Below are positions 9,787 to 20,383 of a stretch of DNA of 64,000 nucleotides, in pieces; position 1 is the first letter of the stretch, and each line of letters opens with the position of its first letter. This stretch comes from Volvox africanus (taxonomy: Eukaryota; Chlorophyta; Chlorophyceae; Chlamydomonadales; Volvocaceae). The stretch spans positions 2,232,501 to 2,296,500 of the forward strand of contig BSDZ01000094.1 in the NCBI GenBank assembly GCA_030268105.1, in the 5' to 3' direction. Below the pieces are notes generated by a model. It did no database searches. It saw only the letters and a list, made by a program, of their open reading frames with translations, and was not told the DNA's origin. The position numbers were made by a program, and so were the translations under genes.

Positions 9787-10687
9787 AACACTAGGAGCCG
9801 CGTTCTGCATTGCCGCTACAGTTGGCGTGCTCCCCCTTCGTTTCCCTTTCGCGTGGCCCGAGCTTGGCCCAGCTCCTGAGGACCCACGGTTACTTGGGTT
9901 TTGACGTCCGCGAGCATCATACCGTCGTTCCTTCCGAGCGGTAGTCGCGGCCACCACGGGGTGTTGACGATCAGGACCCTGGTCCTACGATGTTGACTCC
10001 GAAGGTAGTTCCTGCACTCGCATCGCGTGGACGCGAGGATTAAGTTGTTTAGCATCTTTACCAGCCAAATTTCGAACCTCCGCACCTCTAGCGAAAGTTA
10101 CTAAAGCATCGTAAGACTGGAAAGGGATTCCATTAAGATCGGTAGCGCACCATCACGCAAGGGATTTGGTAAGACCGCGATGAAACCAAAAGATATGATC
10201 TTCCTCAGGGAAGTTAACAATAGGCGTTATCAGTGCCTCAAAACGCGACTGATAAGCAGGAACGGTTTCATGTGGACACATATGATATGTGCCTTGCGCC
10301 AGCGTCTTACGAGCCTCATTACTGCGCGAGCGAACTTCGGTGGCAAAACGAGCGAGAAGAGCATCGATCAGGTTATCGAACGTGTATTTGACTCTAGCAG
10401 TTGTCCACTCGTCATACCAATCCTTTGCAGCACCCTCAAGGGTATTTCCAACGAAAAGGCATTTAATGGAGTCGCATCCCCCGCCATGCACCGCTTGCAG
10501 ATATTGTCTAGCGTCACGAACGTAGGCCCGTGTCCTATCCGCGACACTATGGCCTGAATTCTTTGCCTTATCATCGGCGGATATATTAAGCTTAGGCACG
10601 GGGATAGTCAACTTCATTACCTCCGGTATTCCGACAGGCTCTTGAACCGCGGGTGTTACCAGAGCCCATTGCGCTCCAGCTCCTTCG
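9787..10687 (-). pseudogene. Element B gag, central part
   Basis: Minus-strand gag homologous to element A gag: TRAYVRDARQYLQAVHGG, AAKDWYDEWTTARVKYTFDN, then YHMCPHETVPAYQSRFEAL. An in-frame TGA follows KSLA near 10153, after which matching gag sequence continues (DLNGIPFQSYDALVTFARGA). Interrupted on the right by a solo LTR (TSD CTTCG) and on the left by element A (TSD TTTTT). The frame joins cleanly across the solo LTR: the residues before it (AATTSE) are followed by GAGAQWALVTPAVQ. Confidence 0.85.
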
Positions 10688-11500
10688 TGTTGTACACCGG
10701 TTCAATCACCGTTGGCACCGAAGTAGGCCACAATGCATTCGAACATTATGAAGCATAATACAATCATATTAGCATGATATACTGGAGTATATCTAGCTAA
10801 TCAGGCATGCTGCATTACCACCTATGACATCACGCTGTCGGTCAACATGTTTGACTCGAGGCTGATAATTAAAGTGCGAACTATCCATTGGCATATTATA
10901 TCACGTAATAATACTTTAAATATTATTACTCCATTTACGTCATAAACCATACGTGTATGCGAGAAGGCGATGATCGCAATGGTTGGGTCGGCAACAGAAT
11001 ATTGATATTCGGACCTTTGCATATTGCATGTGTTGCATTCAATAATATCACGGATGACACGATATTTAGAACAGTACTACGAAGGTACTCACACTTGAGA
11101 TCGGAATCCAGTGAGACCTGTACTGCGCATCGGTATCACGACGTGATAGGTGCGAGGACGGCCGCCTAGAGACCGAAGTCGGCTCGTGCTACTTTGGACT
11201 AAGTACTCGTGTACTTAACTCTATCTAATTCGCATACATACGATATACTCATATATATTCGGCCTGAGCTATTCTAGCATATCATCTGCAGCCGAGTGAT
11301 GAACATTGCCTGCGGGGTCTGACGGCCATCTACTGATTTGTAAACGGAGACTATTGTAAGTTGGATCTTTCCTTATTCTTGAGTCTTCCGCTGTCACTTT
11401 ACTCGCATTTAACTGCCTTGCTGTTCGTAAGCACGGTGCGCACTAGCTAACATCCAGACGTGCAGATCCAGTGCATGATCGAAGAAGGAAGGATACAACA
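10688..11500 (+). repeat. Solo LTR, family A, in element B gag
   Basis: 813 bp, TGTTGTACACCGG to GGATACAACA, flanked by CTTCG at 10683-10687 and 11501-11505. No internal region is attached on either side. The sequence outside both flanks is one continuous gag frame, so this is a solo LTR left by LTR-LTR recombination. Confidence 0.93.
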
Positions 11501-11684
11501 CTTCGCTCGTTGTAGCCGCTGCCGACAGTGGTACAATCAAGTGTGAAGGGGTCTGGAGGACAATAGGATCTGACATTAGACAAGTCCCGACAGTATCAGG
11601 ATCAGTGAAAGCAGTTCTAGCAGCGAGACCGCTGTCAGGCTGACTTGCGGTGCCCAGATAGGAACTATCTTTGCGTCCCGACAT
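11501..11684 (-). pseudogene. Element B gag, N-terminus
   Basis: The start is the ATG at 11684 (MSGRKDSSYLGTASQ), the first in-frame ATG after the leader. The 60 or so residues are Ser/Thr-rich and end at the solo LTR; gag continues at 10687. This is the pre-capsid region, poorly conserved between elements. Confidence 0.75.
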
Positions 11685-12145
11685 GGAGCACGAACTTATA
11701 CTTATAAACAGGAATTTACTAGAAAACCTGTGAACAAGCTAACACAAAAGGAATTTTTGATTACTCGCATACCGACAGAACTCCCGAGTAATTCGAGAAG
11801 AAAGGTGATGTAATCCGTAAGGCCGTCTTTTATCTCAGTAGTTTTCTGAATCAGGGCCTTGATCTGTTCCGTGTTTAGATGCTGTCCAGCCAACACCGCG
11901 TCCAGTGTTGGCGCGCGTTCACCTGCAACTCACAGTGCAAGCTCGCAACGAGAATGCAGCAACTATTTATCAACAGATGTCTAGGATTACAAACCGGAAG
12001 CGGCGGCATCCAGGACGGCGCGGCCAAGATCCTCAGCAAAGGTGTCTAAAGGGCTGCTGTGAGTGTCGTCGTCGCTCTCCATCGTGAGAACCTACTTCCG
12101 ATGAGGGACAATTAGACAGTCGTGAATTTACCCATCTCGATACCA
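11685..12145 (-). other. Leader of element B with tRNA primer-binding site
   Basis: Untranslated leader. The primer-binding site is at 12131-12145 on the minus strand, TGGTATCGAGATGGG, four nt after the LTR end. It complements a tRNA 3' end of the form CTCGATACCA and looks like an initiator-Met-type site. The leader at 60543-60940 has the same site (TGGTATCGAGGCAGG) and shares stretches around 11980-12110. An open frame at 11702-11896 has no recognisable feature. Confidence 0.75.
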
Positions 12146-12149
12146 AATT

Positions 12150-12963
12150 TGTTGTATCCTTCCTTCTTCAACCATGCACTGAATCTGCACGTCTGGATGT
12201 TAGCTAAGTGCACACCAAGCTTACGAACAGCAAGGCGATTCAATGCAAGGAAAGTGACAACGGAAGACTCAACAATAAGGAAAGATTCAACTTACAATAT
12301 TCTTCGTTACAAATGAGTAGCCGGCCGTCAGACCCCGTGGGCAATGTTCATCATACGGCTGAAGATGCTATGCTGGAATAGCTCAGGCCGAATATAAATG
12401 CATAAAACGTATGTATATGAATTAGATTGAGTTAAATACACGAGTACTTAATCCAAAGTAGCGTCGAGCCGACTTCGGTCTCTAGGCGGCCGTCCTCGCA
12501 CCTATCACGTCATGATACCAATGTGCAGTACAGGTCTCACTGGATTTCGATCTCAAGTGTGAGTACCTTCATAGCACTATTCTAAATACCGCGTAATCCG
12601 TGATATTAATGGATGCAACACATGCAATATGCGAAGGTCTGAATATCGATATTCGGTTGCCAACCCAACCATCGCAATTGTCGCGTTCTCACATACGCGT
12701 ATGGTTTATGACACGGATGAGGTAATAATATTTAAAGTATTATTACGTAAGATATTATGCCAATGGATAGATTGCGCATTAATTATCAGTCTCGAGTCAA
12801 ACATGTTGACCGACAGCGCGATGTCGTAGATGATAATGCGACATGCCTGATTAGCTAGATATACTCGAATATATCATGCTAATATGATTATATCATGCTT
12901 CGTAATGCTCAAATGGATTGCGGTCTATTGCGGTGTAAACGGCGATCGAACCCGTGTACAACA
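12150..12963 (-). repeat. LTR, family A, 5' LTR of element B
   Basis: 814 bp in minus orientation. It abuts the primer-binding site and leader of element B, so it is that element's 5' LTR. It is itself inserted in an older copy of the same LTR family (12964-13253). The matching 3' LTR of B would lie left of the window. Confidence 0.88.
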
Positions 12964-13253
12964 CGCGATCGTCTCGTTTCCGCATACGCGTGTGGTTCAT
13001 GACACGGATGATATAATAATATTTGAAATATTATTACGTGATATATTATGCCAATATTGGATTCGCGCATTGATATCAGCCTCGAGTCAAACATGTTGAC
13101 CGACAGCGTGATATCGTGAATGATCATGTGGCGTGCGACATTAGCTAGATATACTCAAATATATCATGCTAATATACTCATATCATGTTTGGTCGTGCTC
13201 AGATGGGTTTAAGCCTACTTCGATATAAACGGTGATCGAAACGGCGTACAACA
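12964..13253 (-). repeat. LTR, family A, truncated copy
   Basis: Aligns to the first 290 bp of the family-A LTR in minus orientation, including the GATATACTC-type and CATACGCG-type palindromes, and ends with the ACAACA terminus at 13253. The remainder was separated by insertion of element B. It abuts the RT relic of element I. Confidence 0.82.
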
Positions 13254-13877
13254 CCTAGGAACTTACGCAGCTCCTTAAGGTTCTGAGGCGCGGGCCATTC
13301 GGGAACCACGGTTACCTTCCACGGGTCCATTCTTACCCCGTTGGCCGGCACGATGTGGCCCAAATACTCCACCTGAGGCTGCACCCAAAAACATTTGGTG
13401 CATTTGGCAAACAATTGCTCCCGCTTCATCACCTCAAGCACGAGCCTGAGATGCTCCAGGTGCTCCTTGCGCATCTTGGAATAGATCAGAATGTCATACA
13501 TATAGCATACGATGAACCTGTTGATATGCGGTCTGAAAATGTGGTCCATTACTGCTTGAAATGTAGTGGGCGCATTTATAGGTCCAAACGACAACACTGT
13601 GTATTCGAAATGACTGAAGGGGTTCTGGAAAGCGGTTTTCGGAATGTCAGAGGCAGTGATGCGTATCCGATTATACCCATGTTGTAGGTCAATCGAGGAA
13701 AAGTAAGTGGAACCTTTCAACTTATTGAGCAGGTCATCAACGCGTGGCAAAGGATAGCGATTTTTAACCGTCATTGTATTCAAACCCCGGTAATTGATGC
13801 ACATACGCAAAGTCCCATCCTTCTTATCAGCAAATAATATTGCAGCAGAATATGGGGATGTGCTGGGTCGAATCATA
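13254..13877 (-). pseudogene. Reverse transcriptase of element I, 3' portion
   Basis: Continuous minus-strand RT frame: [46 protein letters not shown], then CYMYDILIYS where the catalytic YLDD has become YMYD, then WVQPQVEYLGHIV and KELRKFLGV. Loss of one catalytic Asp means no RT activity even though the frame is open. The left end is cut by an LTR fragment at 13253, and the right end by a SINE. RT continues at 14519 on the far side. Confidence 0.85.
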
Positions 13878-14506
13878 TTATTATTACAATACTCCGGCCG
13901 AAGCCTGGCGTGTGTTAAGGGGGAGACGGCACTGAGGGGGTACACTTCACGGACTCCCTATACTCCATATCTCCACTGCTATCCCGGTTGATCGTCCATC
14001 CTTCTTCGATCAACATTGAACCATTATCGCTGGCCACACGCCACACTCACGCTGTGGGACACAACCCGTTCTTGCATCTTGCCAGAGTCGGATGCTCCTG
14101 CACATATACACCAGGCCTCCTGAAATCTGCACCGCCCATATCACACTCTACCATACCACATGGCACCCTGTGCTTGCGGCACCCTTGTCCTAGCAGAGGG
14201 TACTCAGCCCCCTCCAACCCACTTCAGCGGCTTGGGTATTCTGCACCCCTCGTCTTAGTCTCGCGCGATGTTTGGCCTAGCCATGCTTTCTCAGTAGCCT
14301 CCGATCAATTTCTTGTCCTGCTTCAGAGCGCCTTATTTGTCCAATGTCTCCTCAGTCACGACTCCTAGCCTTCTGGTGATGGGCTTGCCGTGGTACACAT
14401 ACCCACAGGTTGCTGTAAGCCTCAATCAACCCATGATGGCTGCGATCGGATTCGAACCCATACCTACTGACGGTATTGTTGCTCTTCCATTTAAGCTATG
14501 CTGCCG
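13878..14506 (-). mobile_element. tRNA-derived SINE, copy 1 (629 bp)
   Basis: On the minus strand it begins with a tRNA-like head from 14506: CGGCAGCATAGCTTAAATGG includes a box A-like run, and GGTATGGGTTCGAATCC a box B. A roughly 550-bp body follows, ending GGCTTCGGCCGGAG and a (TAA)n tail. It is flanked by a 12-bp imperfect duplication: GGTCGAATCATA (13866-13877) and GGTCAATTCATA (14507-14518), two mismatches. It interrupts the RT of element I. Copy 2 is at 17250-17841. These features are those of an RNA polymerase III-transcribed SINE moved by LINE machinery. No protein is encoded. Confidence 0.85.
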
Positions 14507-14518
14507 GGTCAATTCATA

Positions 14519-14764
14519 CCCTTTGCGATCTCTCACTTGATGTTTCAGCTCGTCCAACTCCAGTGCACTTAACCTATACATAGGTCGTGAAACGGGTTGT
14601 GCTCCGGGCACAAGAGGGATTGTATGGTCAACAGGACACATAGGTGGGAGCCCAGGGATGTCGTGAAAGACATCGGCATAATTTTGCAAAAGGGCTTCGA
14701 CCTCAGAACTCTTCACAAGAGACTGTGTGGTGGCAGCATTCGATTGCACCTGAGGCCTCACAAG
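14519..14764 (-). pseudogene. Protease-RT linker of element I, 5' portion
   Basis: Minus strand: YADVFHDIPGLPPMCPVDHT, IPLVPGAQPVSRPMYRLSAL and ELDELKHQVRDRKGY, the standard start of Ty3/gypsy RT. It joins the RT at 13877 across the SINE. Truncated on the right by a family-B LTR at 14765. Confidence 0.85.
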
Positions 14765-16160
14765 TGTTGTATCTCTCCTTCAGGTTTGCTCATAGGTATC
14801 TGCACGTCTGGGGACTTTCGATACCAATGCAAGGACACTTGCAAGAACAGCAAGGCAATCGAGAGCAAACAGAGACAGCGGAATATGTTGTATGCCAGGT
14901 CGATCACCGTTCACACTGAAATAGGCCGCAATACATTCGAGCATTATGAAGCATGATATAATCATTTAAGCATGATATATTCGAGTATATCTAGCTAATT
15001 AGGCATGTCACATTATCACCTATGACATCACGCTGTCGGTCAACATGTTTGACTCGAGGCTGATAATTAATGCGTGATCTATCTATTGGCATTTTATATC
15101 ACGTAATAATACTTTAAATATTATTACCTCATCTGTGTCATAAACCATACACGTATGCGAGAATGCGACGATGGTGATGGTTGGGTCGGCAACCGAATAT
15201 CGATATTCCGCATATTGCATGCGTTGCATCCACTAATATCACGGATTACGCGATATTCATAACAGTGCTACGAAGGTACTCACACTTGAGATCGGAATCC
15301 AGTGAGACCTGTACTGCACATCGGTATCACGACGTGATAGGTGTGAGGACGGCCGCCTAGAGACCGAAGTCGGCTCGATGCTACTTAAGATCAAATACTC
15401 ACGTACTCACATACTCAATCTAATTCGCATACATACGATATACTCATTTATATTCGGCCTGAGCTATTCCAGCATAGCATCTTCAGCTGTATGATGAACA
15501 TTGCCTGCGGGGTCTGACGGCCAACTATCCATTTGTAACGAAGACTATTGTAAGTTGGATCTTTCCTTGTTGTTGAGTCTTCCGCTGTCACTTTGCTCGC
15601 ATTGGATCGCCTTGCTGTTCGTAAGTTTGGTGTGCACTTAGCTAACATCCAGACGTGCAGATTCAGTGCATGATTGAAGAAGGAAGGATACAACAGACTA
15701 CTTCAGAGCAAGGAAGGATATAACTTACAATCATATAACAACGAAGCAATGCAGGGATGCGATTGCCGTCAGCGCCAGAAGCAAGCATTCATCACACGGC
15801 GTTGATAAGCGAAGTTCAGGCTTTTAGCTCAGGCTAAGATAATAGAGCAAACAGCAATAGTTGAGTTGAACACAGGAATGTTCCAAAGTCATAAGAATCT
15901 CTTGCTCTACTTAGCCGTCCTCGCATCTGTTATACTCGTGATATCACTACACTGTACAATCCACACTAGGAGGCCGATCCTAAGTGCGGCAAACCCTACT
16001 GCGTATCTGCGATATCCATGTATAACAATCGATAAGCCTTTCCGGCATTCGCATGATGCAAGGATCCGAATAGCAATATTCGGTTGCAAGGGCATTCATC
16101 GCGACTAGTGCGGTGCGGTGCCACAACAGCGTAGTACTACAGCAAATAATATTACTTATC
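14765..16160 (-). repeat. LTR, family B, minus orientation, split by a family-A LTR
   Basis: 14765-14885 and 15696-about 16160 are complementary to segments of the family-B LTR at 578-1409, including the region around CCGAATAGCAATATTCGG. The family-A solo LTR 14886-15695 separates them. The far end is fuzzy: homology fades near 16160. Confidence 0.72.
14886..15695 (+). repeat. Solo LTR, family A, inside a family-B LTR
   Basis: 810 bp, TGTTGTATGCC to GGATACAACA. Flanks are GAATA (14881-14885) and GACTA (15696-15700), a target duplication with one later change. No internal sequence adjoins. Confidence 0.87.
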
Positions 16161-17249
16161 AGTGCATGACATGTGCGCGCCTGTGCTTCTCTGAGCTTTG
16201 TGTATGTTAGGCGTATCAGTGGTAGTAATAAATATATTTATCTAGTTTGGTATGTCATGCATTGCGTCTTGTCACATCGCACTGCCAGCTGCATGACTGT
16301 CGCACCGTTCGACTTAATCGGAGAAGCATGAGCGCGTTGCATGATAATGACTTGAGCTGTTAAAGTAATAAGATTTGCCACATTATTGCTCTATCGCTGG
16401 CATGCGTAGTGTGCGAGTGTGAGGTTTGTCTACGTCGCAGTGGTTGATTACCAACCTAATATCGCTATTTGGATCCTTGCATTTTACGAACGTCATGAAG
16501 TGTTATTTGTCAGGATACATGGATAACGGAGATACGCATTAGGGTTTACCACACTTAGGATCGGCCTCCTAGTATGAGTTGTACTGCGTTCCGACATCGC
16601 GCATATAATAGATGCGAGGACGGTCAGGTAGAGCAGAACATCTTTGTATGCTGTTGGAACACATCTGTGTTCATTGAACTACTGCCAACTACTCTATTGC
16701 TGCGACCTGAGCTAAGTCCGAGCTCTACCATCAGCCGTATGATTATCGCCGCCCGCTGTGTCTGACGGCCGATCATACCGTTGTATTCTGCGTGTCAAGT
16801 TACAGCCTGACTTCCTTAGTTTAGATTGCTGTCTTAACGATTGGTATTCTCGGTGGGATCTAGGTCTTGCTTATTTAGGCTGTTTCTGTCATGAAGACAT
16901 GAAGTTTCTGTCATGACGTAAGGCTGGCGTTTGGTCTTCTGACACTGAGCCAGCAATCACTTGCCTAATCAGTGCGCTTGAAGATCTAGACCGATGGTAC
17001 GACACTAAACTCTTTGACTATATATTTGGCGAGGTTCTCATACCTCATTAGCTGTTTTGTAACAAACCGTTGCTTGCTAGAGACTTTTGTTCTTGTCTCT
17101 TAATAGGCTTGAGGCACGATACAGCACCAGTTGGACACACAGCAGCCGGACTACTCATCTGCTTTGAGCTTGCAGGTTTATACGTAGGCTACGGCTATAT
17201 CGACGCATTTTCCTTACAGTGGGATCGTTGCAAGATACATTTTTCCTTG
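16161..17249 (+). repeat. Decayed LTR-like sequence with unplaced insert
   Basis: Stretches near 16240-16300 and 16440-16790 resemble the plus orientation of the family-B LTR (CACACTTAGGATCGGCCTCC and GATGCGAGGACGG motifs). About 16860-17235 matches nothing else in the window and has no coding signal. The LTR sequence resumes after the SINE at 17842. Confidence 0.5.
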
Positions 17250-17841
17250 CGGCAGCGTAGCTTAATTGGAAGAGCACTGACGTTTCCGTCAGGAGGTATG
17301 GGTTCGAATTCAATCGCTATCACCACGGGTTCTTCGGGGCTTTCAGCAACCAGTGGGGTTTGTGGTGGCTAGACCATCACCAGAAGGCTAGGAGCCGTGG
17401 ATGAGGAGAAAATGGACGAGCAAGGCCCCTCGGAGGCTATTAAAAAGCATGGCTAGGCCGATCCTCACATGAGCCTTAGATGGTGACCTCTACGAGGGGT
17501 GCAGAATTCCCCAGCGGGTGAAGCGGGTCGTAGAGGGCTGAGTACTCTCCGCCAGGACAAAGTGCAGGGTGCCATGTGGTGGTAGATAACGTGACATGGG
17601 CCTGGTGTATACAGGAGCACCCGACTCTGGCAAGTTGCAAGAATGGGTCGTGTCCCACAGCGAGAGTGTGGCGTGTGGCCTAGCGATAATGGTTCAACGT
17701 TGGTCGAAGAAGATGGACGATCAACCGGGATAGCGGTGGAGATATGGAGTATAGGGAGTCCGTGAGTGTACCCCCTCAGTGCCGTCTCCCCCTTAACACA
17801 AGCCAGGCTTCGGCCGGAGTAATGTAATAATAATAATAATC
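17250..17841 (+). mobile_element. tRNA-derived SINE, copy 2 (592 bp)
   Basis: Head CGGCAGCGTAGCTTAATTGG with GAAGAGC (box A-like), then GGTATGGGTTCGAATTC (box B) about 45 nt later. The body is homologous to copy 1 and ends with the same GGCTTCGGCCGGAG and a TAA-repeat tail at 17821-17841. The flanks TTTCCTTG before it and CTTTCCTTG after it form a target duplication of 8-9 bp, inside an LTR whose undisturbed version reads ATCTTTCCTT. The head is not a functional tRNA gene: the anticodon stem-loop does not close with a 7-nt loop and the acceptor ends do not pair. Confidence 0.85.
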
Positions 17842-18342
17842 TTTCCTTGCTTACAAGTCTTCCGCTGTCCTATCGTCGCTACGGAGTGCTTTGCTGTCTA
17901 CGAGCACTTCTACCTTAGTGTCTAACACCAGAGATGTGCAGACATTGCATTAGCAAAGCAGGAGAGATACTACAGATACAACATCATGAGTATAATATAT
18001 GTGGACGGCTGGTGAGGACGGCTGAATAAAGCAAGCTTTCATTTAGCCCTAAGCAGATTATCTTCAGAATCATCACATTTGACTATAATACGCTGTGATT
18101 GGCTTGAGCCAAGCCTGTGCATCGCTAGTCGGTTGGATGATGATTGCCTAACAGCGGTTCTGATAGCCGAACAATCACTCAGCATCTATTTAACTGTAAG
18201 ATGTAATCTTTTTCGCTCCAAAGTCTTCCGCTCCCCCTAAAAGTGCATTTGGATGCTTTGCTGTCTTGTAAGCACCTCGGCACTAGCACTTGACGCTCAA
18301 ACGCGCAGAATAAGTGAATGAACGACAAAGAGGGATTCAACA
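17842..18342 (+). repeat. LTR 3'-end fragments
   Basis: Two successive LTR-type 3' ends: 17842-17983 ending GATACAACA and 17984-18342 ending GGATTCAACA. Both carry the AGTCTTCCGCT and GCTTTGCTGTC motifs found near the 3' end of family-A and family-B LTRs. They are diverged and no internal sequence is attached. Confidence 0.55.
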
Positions 18343-18616
18343 CCAACAACTGCCAATACTAACCACCCTCCCGAAATACCTAACCTGTCAGTAGTCCATA
18401 ACCTGTATGGACTGGGCCTTTCACCGACGGAATGGTAAGGTAAAAGGTGGAACAACTGGTTCACTGATTTTCCGGTTGTTGTAGTGACGTCTGAAGGTCA
18501 CGCCTGATCTAGGCCCTATGGCATCCCAAACTTGGTCTGTGATACTATATAATCGGGCTCTGGCACAACAAGCAATATCTTTTGATACCACCCTTCATTG
18601 GGTTACATATACAACA
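18343..18616 (+). repeat. LTR, family H, truncated
   Basis: Complementary to about the first 280 bp of the LTR at 61198-61619, including the stem GATACCACCCTTC, the hairpin TGACGTCTGAAGGTCA and the terminus ATATACAACA at 18616. The 5' part is missing. Confidence 0.7.
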
Positions 18617-18636
18617 AGCTAGAGTCTCGATACTAA

Positions 18637-18743
18637 TCTTGTATCTCTGTGTTAGTATCCTCCAAACTGTTTAGGCTCGTTCAGAAGATGTCCAGTTTCC
18701 TGACCATCCTGGATATAAGCCTTAGATACCCCAGGATACTACA
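18637..18743 (+). repeat. Diverged relative of the 100-bp LTR-like element
   Basis: Starts TCTTGTATCTCTG and ends TAGATACCCCAGGATACTACA, with the two ends matching the 100-bp elements at 3345 and 39332. The middle is diverged and the total length is 107. No target duplication is recognisable. Confidence 0.5.
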
Positions 18744-19119
18744 CATTCCTCTCCAACTTTACATATACGTTTACCCAGCATATTGAACGGCTGGCTTGCC
18801 ACCATCTGTCTCGCTACATCATAAGGAAGCCATTTTAATATACCCAACCTGTCTTGCAATGTTAGCGACGTTTAGAGCTATAATCATAAGCATATATATC
18901 CTCCCCTAGCACTACCAGTCCCTTACCATCCCTTGCCATAATATTCTGCATCGAAAGCATTTGCATACATTTGCATACAACTAGCAAACAGGCATGCCGC
19001 ATCAACCTGCTTACACCATGCACATAAACAATACGTCAGAAGTAAAAACACTTAAAACCGACATCACAGACACTTGTTACTATCCTTGCTTGCACATTTT
19101 AGGCATTACCTTAGATTAA
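18744..19119. other. Intergenic, 3' side of the FkbM gene
   Basis: AT-rich, no coding signal. On the minus strand TGTAA lies at 19011-19015, about 105 nt after the FkbM stop, at a suitable distance for a volvocine poly(A) signal. Confidence 0.5.
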
Positions 19120-20383
19120 CTAGACTCCTTCAAATTGATACTTGGATGTGATCTCGTGGGGAGGCCCATCCCTTGTTAGGAGCAGATAAGTGCACCAGTC
19201 AGTGCACGAGTAGGTTTTGTTTTGCAGCTCCCTGCTGATCTGTAGTATTTGCTTCCTGTCTCGGATGCGGCGATATGGACAATGGCCGTGTGGCAGTTCA
19301 AACACACGATAGCCGTAGGACATGAATTCCATCACCATATTAACGCCCTCATCCACAGTCATCGCGCGCCACATGTTATACTCCAATATGACGTATTTTA
19401 CCCGACGTTGAGACATAAGTTGCCTTGCACTGCTGAACACGTGAGGCTCATACCCCTCGACGTCAACTAGAAGCAGCAATACCTCTCCTACGCAATACAT
19501 ACACATACATAGGAGTTAATGCCAAGGAAACGAGGTTGCGTGGTCGTGGCGCGTGCCAGGGAGCTACCTGTCGGGATAGCTTGGTCGATGCCAAGCGGAT
19601 GGACGGTGTAACCTGACTCTGGCTGCTGTGAAATCATTTTCTTGAATTCAGGGTTATCGCTATTCTGGTAGCTGTCAGCGACACGCCCATCCATGTGGAC
19701 GCCGGAAAACGTCATGGGGGTCGACACATCGGTGGCCACACGGTTGTACACGGTTATGTAGTCCGTCAGGGAATTCAGCGCTGCCGAAAACTGTATCATA
19801 AGCGCGTTGGTCGGGTGCCCCTCCCATACTTTCACTTTGCAGCCCATAAGCGCAGAAAGCATCGCATAATAGCCAACGAACCCGCCGATGTCCAGGACAA
19901 GAGAGGTCGCTGTGCACTCCTTCAAGATGGCCCTCACCAACTCCGTCTGTTGCGGTTCCCAAACTCCATAGTTAATAATGGCCCCGGCGTGAGCTTCCCA
20001 TGTTTGATCTTCCAAGCGGTAAACAGCAAGCCAGAAGTCCGGGTCCGTTTTGGTGCGGGCTACATAGGGCGTCGCTGGATGTGTAATGACGTTTAGCACG
20101 CTTGCAAGATCAAGGGGACCCGTATGGTTGTTAAGGCCACGAAGCTCAAGCTGTGTTCGACCTACAAAATTTTGACAGCTTGTGAAATCCAAAGCGAGGT
20201 TTTGACAAACGACTGAGTTGCAGCCGCACCTTGAACTGGCGGTGAAGGCACTAAACTTTGATGAACCATACGAAAGCGATAACCATTAAACCATACAATT
20301 GCCCATACCACGAATGAAAGTGTCAGGATAACTGGCAAGCTGTTCTTCACTAAAGACATGTTGATAGACAAGTACCAAACCAA
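19120..20383 (-). CDS. FkbM-family SAM-dependent methyltransferase, membrane-anchored, three exons
   Basis: Predicted exons on the minus strand are 20383-20230, 20161-19568 and 19487-19120; the spliced length is 1116 nt (371 residues). Both introns are short (68 and 80 nt), phase 1, with donors GTGCGG and GTAGCT and acceptors TTGTAG and GCGTAG. The second ATG at 20359 (MSLVKNSL) may be the true start. Residues 10-35 form a single hydrophobic segment (LPVILTLSFVVWAIVWF), suggesting a type II membrane protein of the secretory pathway. The SAM site is VLDIGGFVGYYAMLSA. The family motif is LLLVDVEGYEPHV, and IDQAIPTGEVL just before it spans the second splice. FkbM enzymes O-methylate sugars or small molecules; the substrate here is unknown. 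Nothing nearby forms a pathway with it. Confidence 0.82.

Noticed and set aside
17250..17322. Possible tRNA gene (and the complement at 14434-14506)
   Set aside because: Box A and B are present but the acceptor ends and the anticodon stem-loop do not fold properly, and both are followed by the same 550-bp body and tail; they are SINE heads.
18587..18616. Bacterial-type terminator or riboswitch-like hairpins
   Set aside because: The hairpins belong to a family-H LTR and the genome is eukaryotic.
20162..20230. Frameshift in the FkbM gene
   Set aside because: A 68-nt GT-AG intron joins the membrane-anchor exon to the catalytic exon in the correct phase, so no frameshift is needed.
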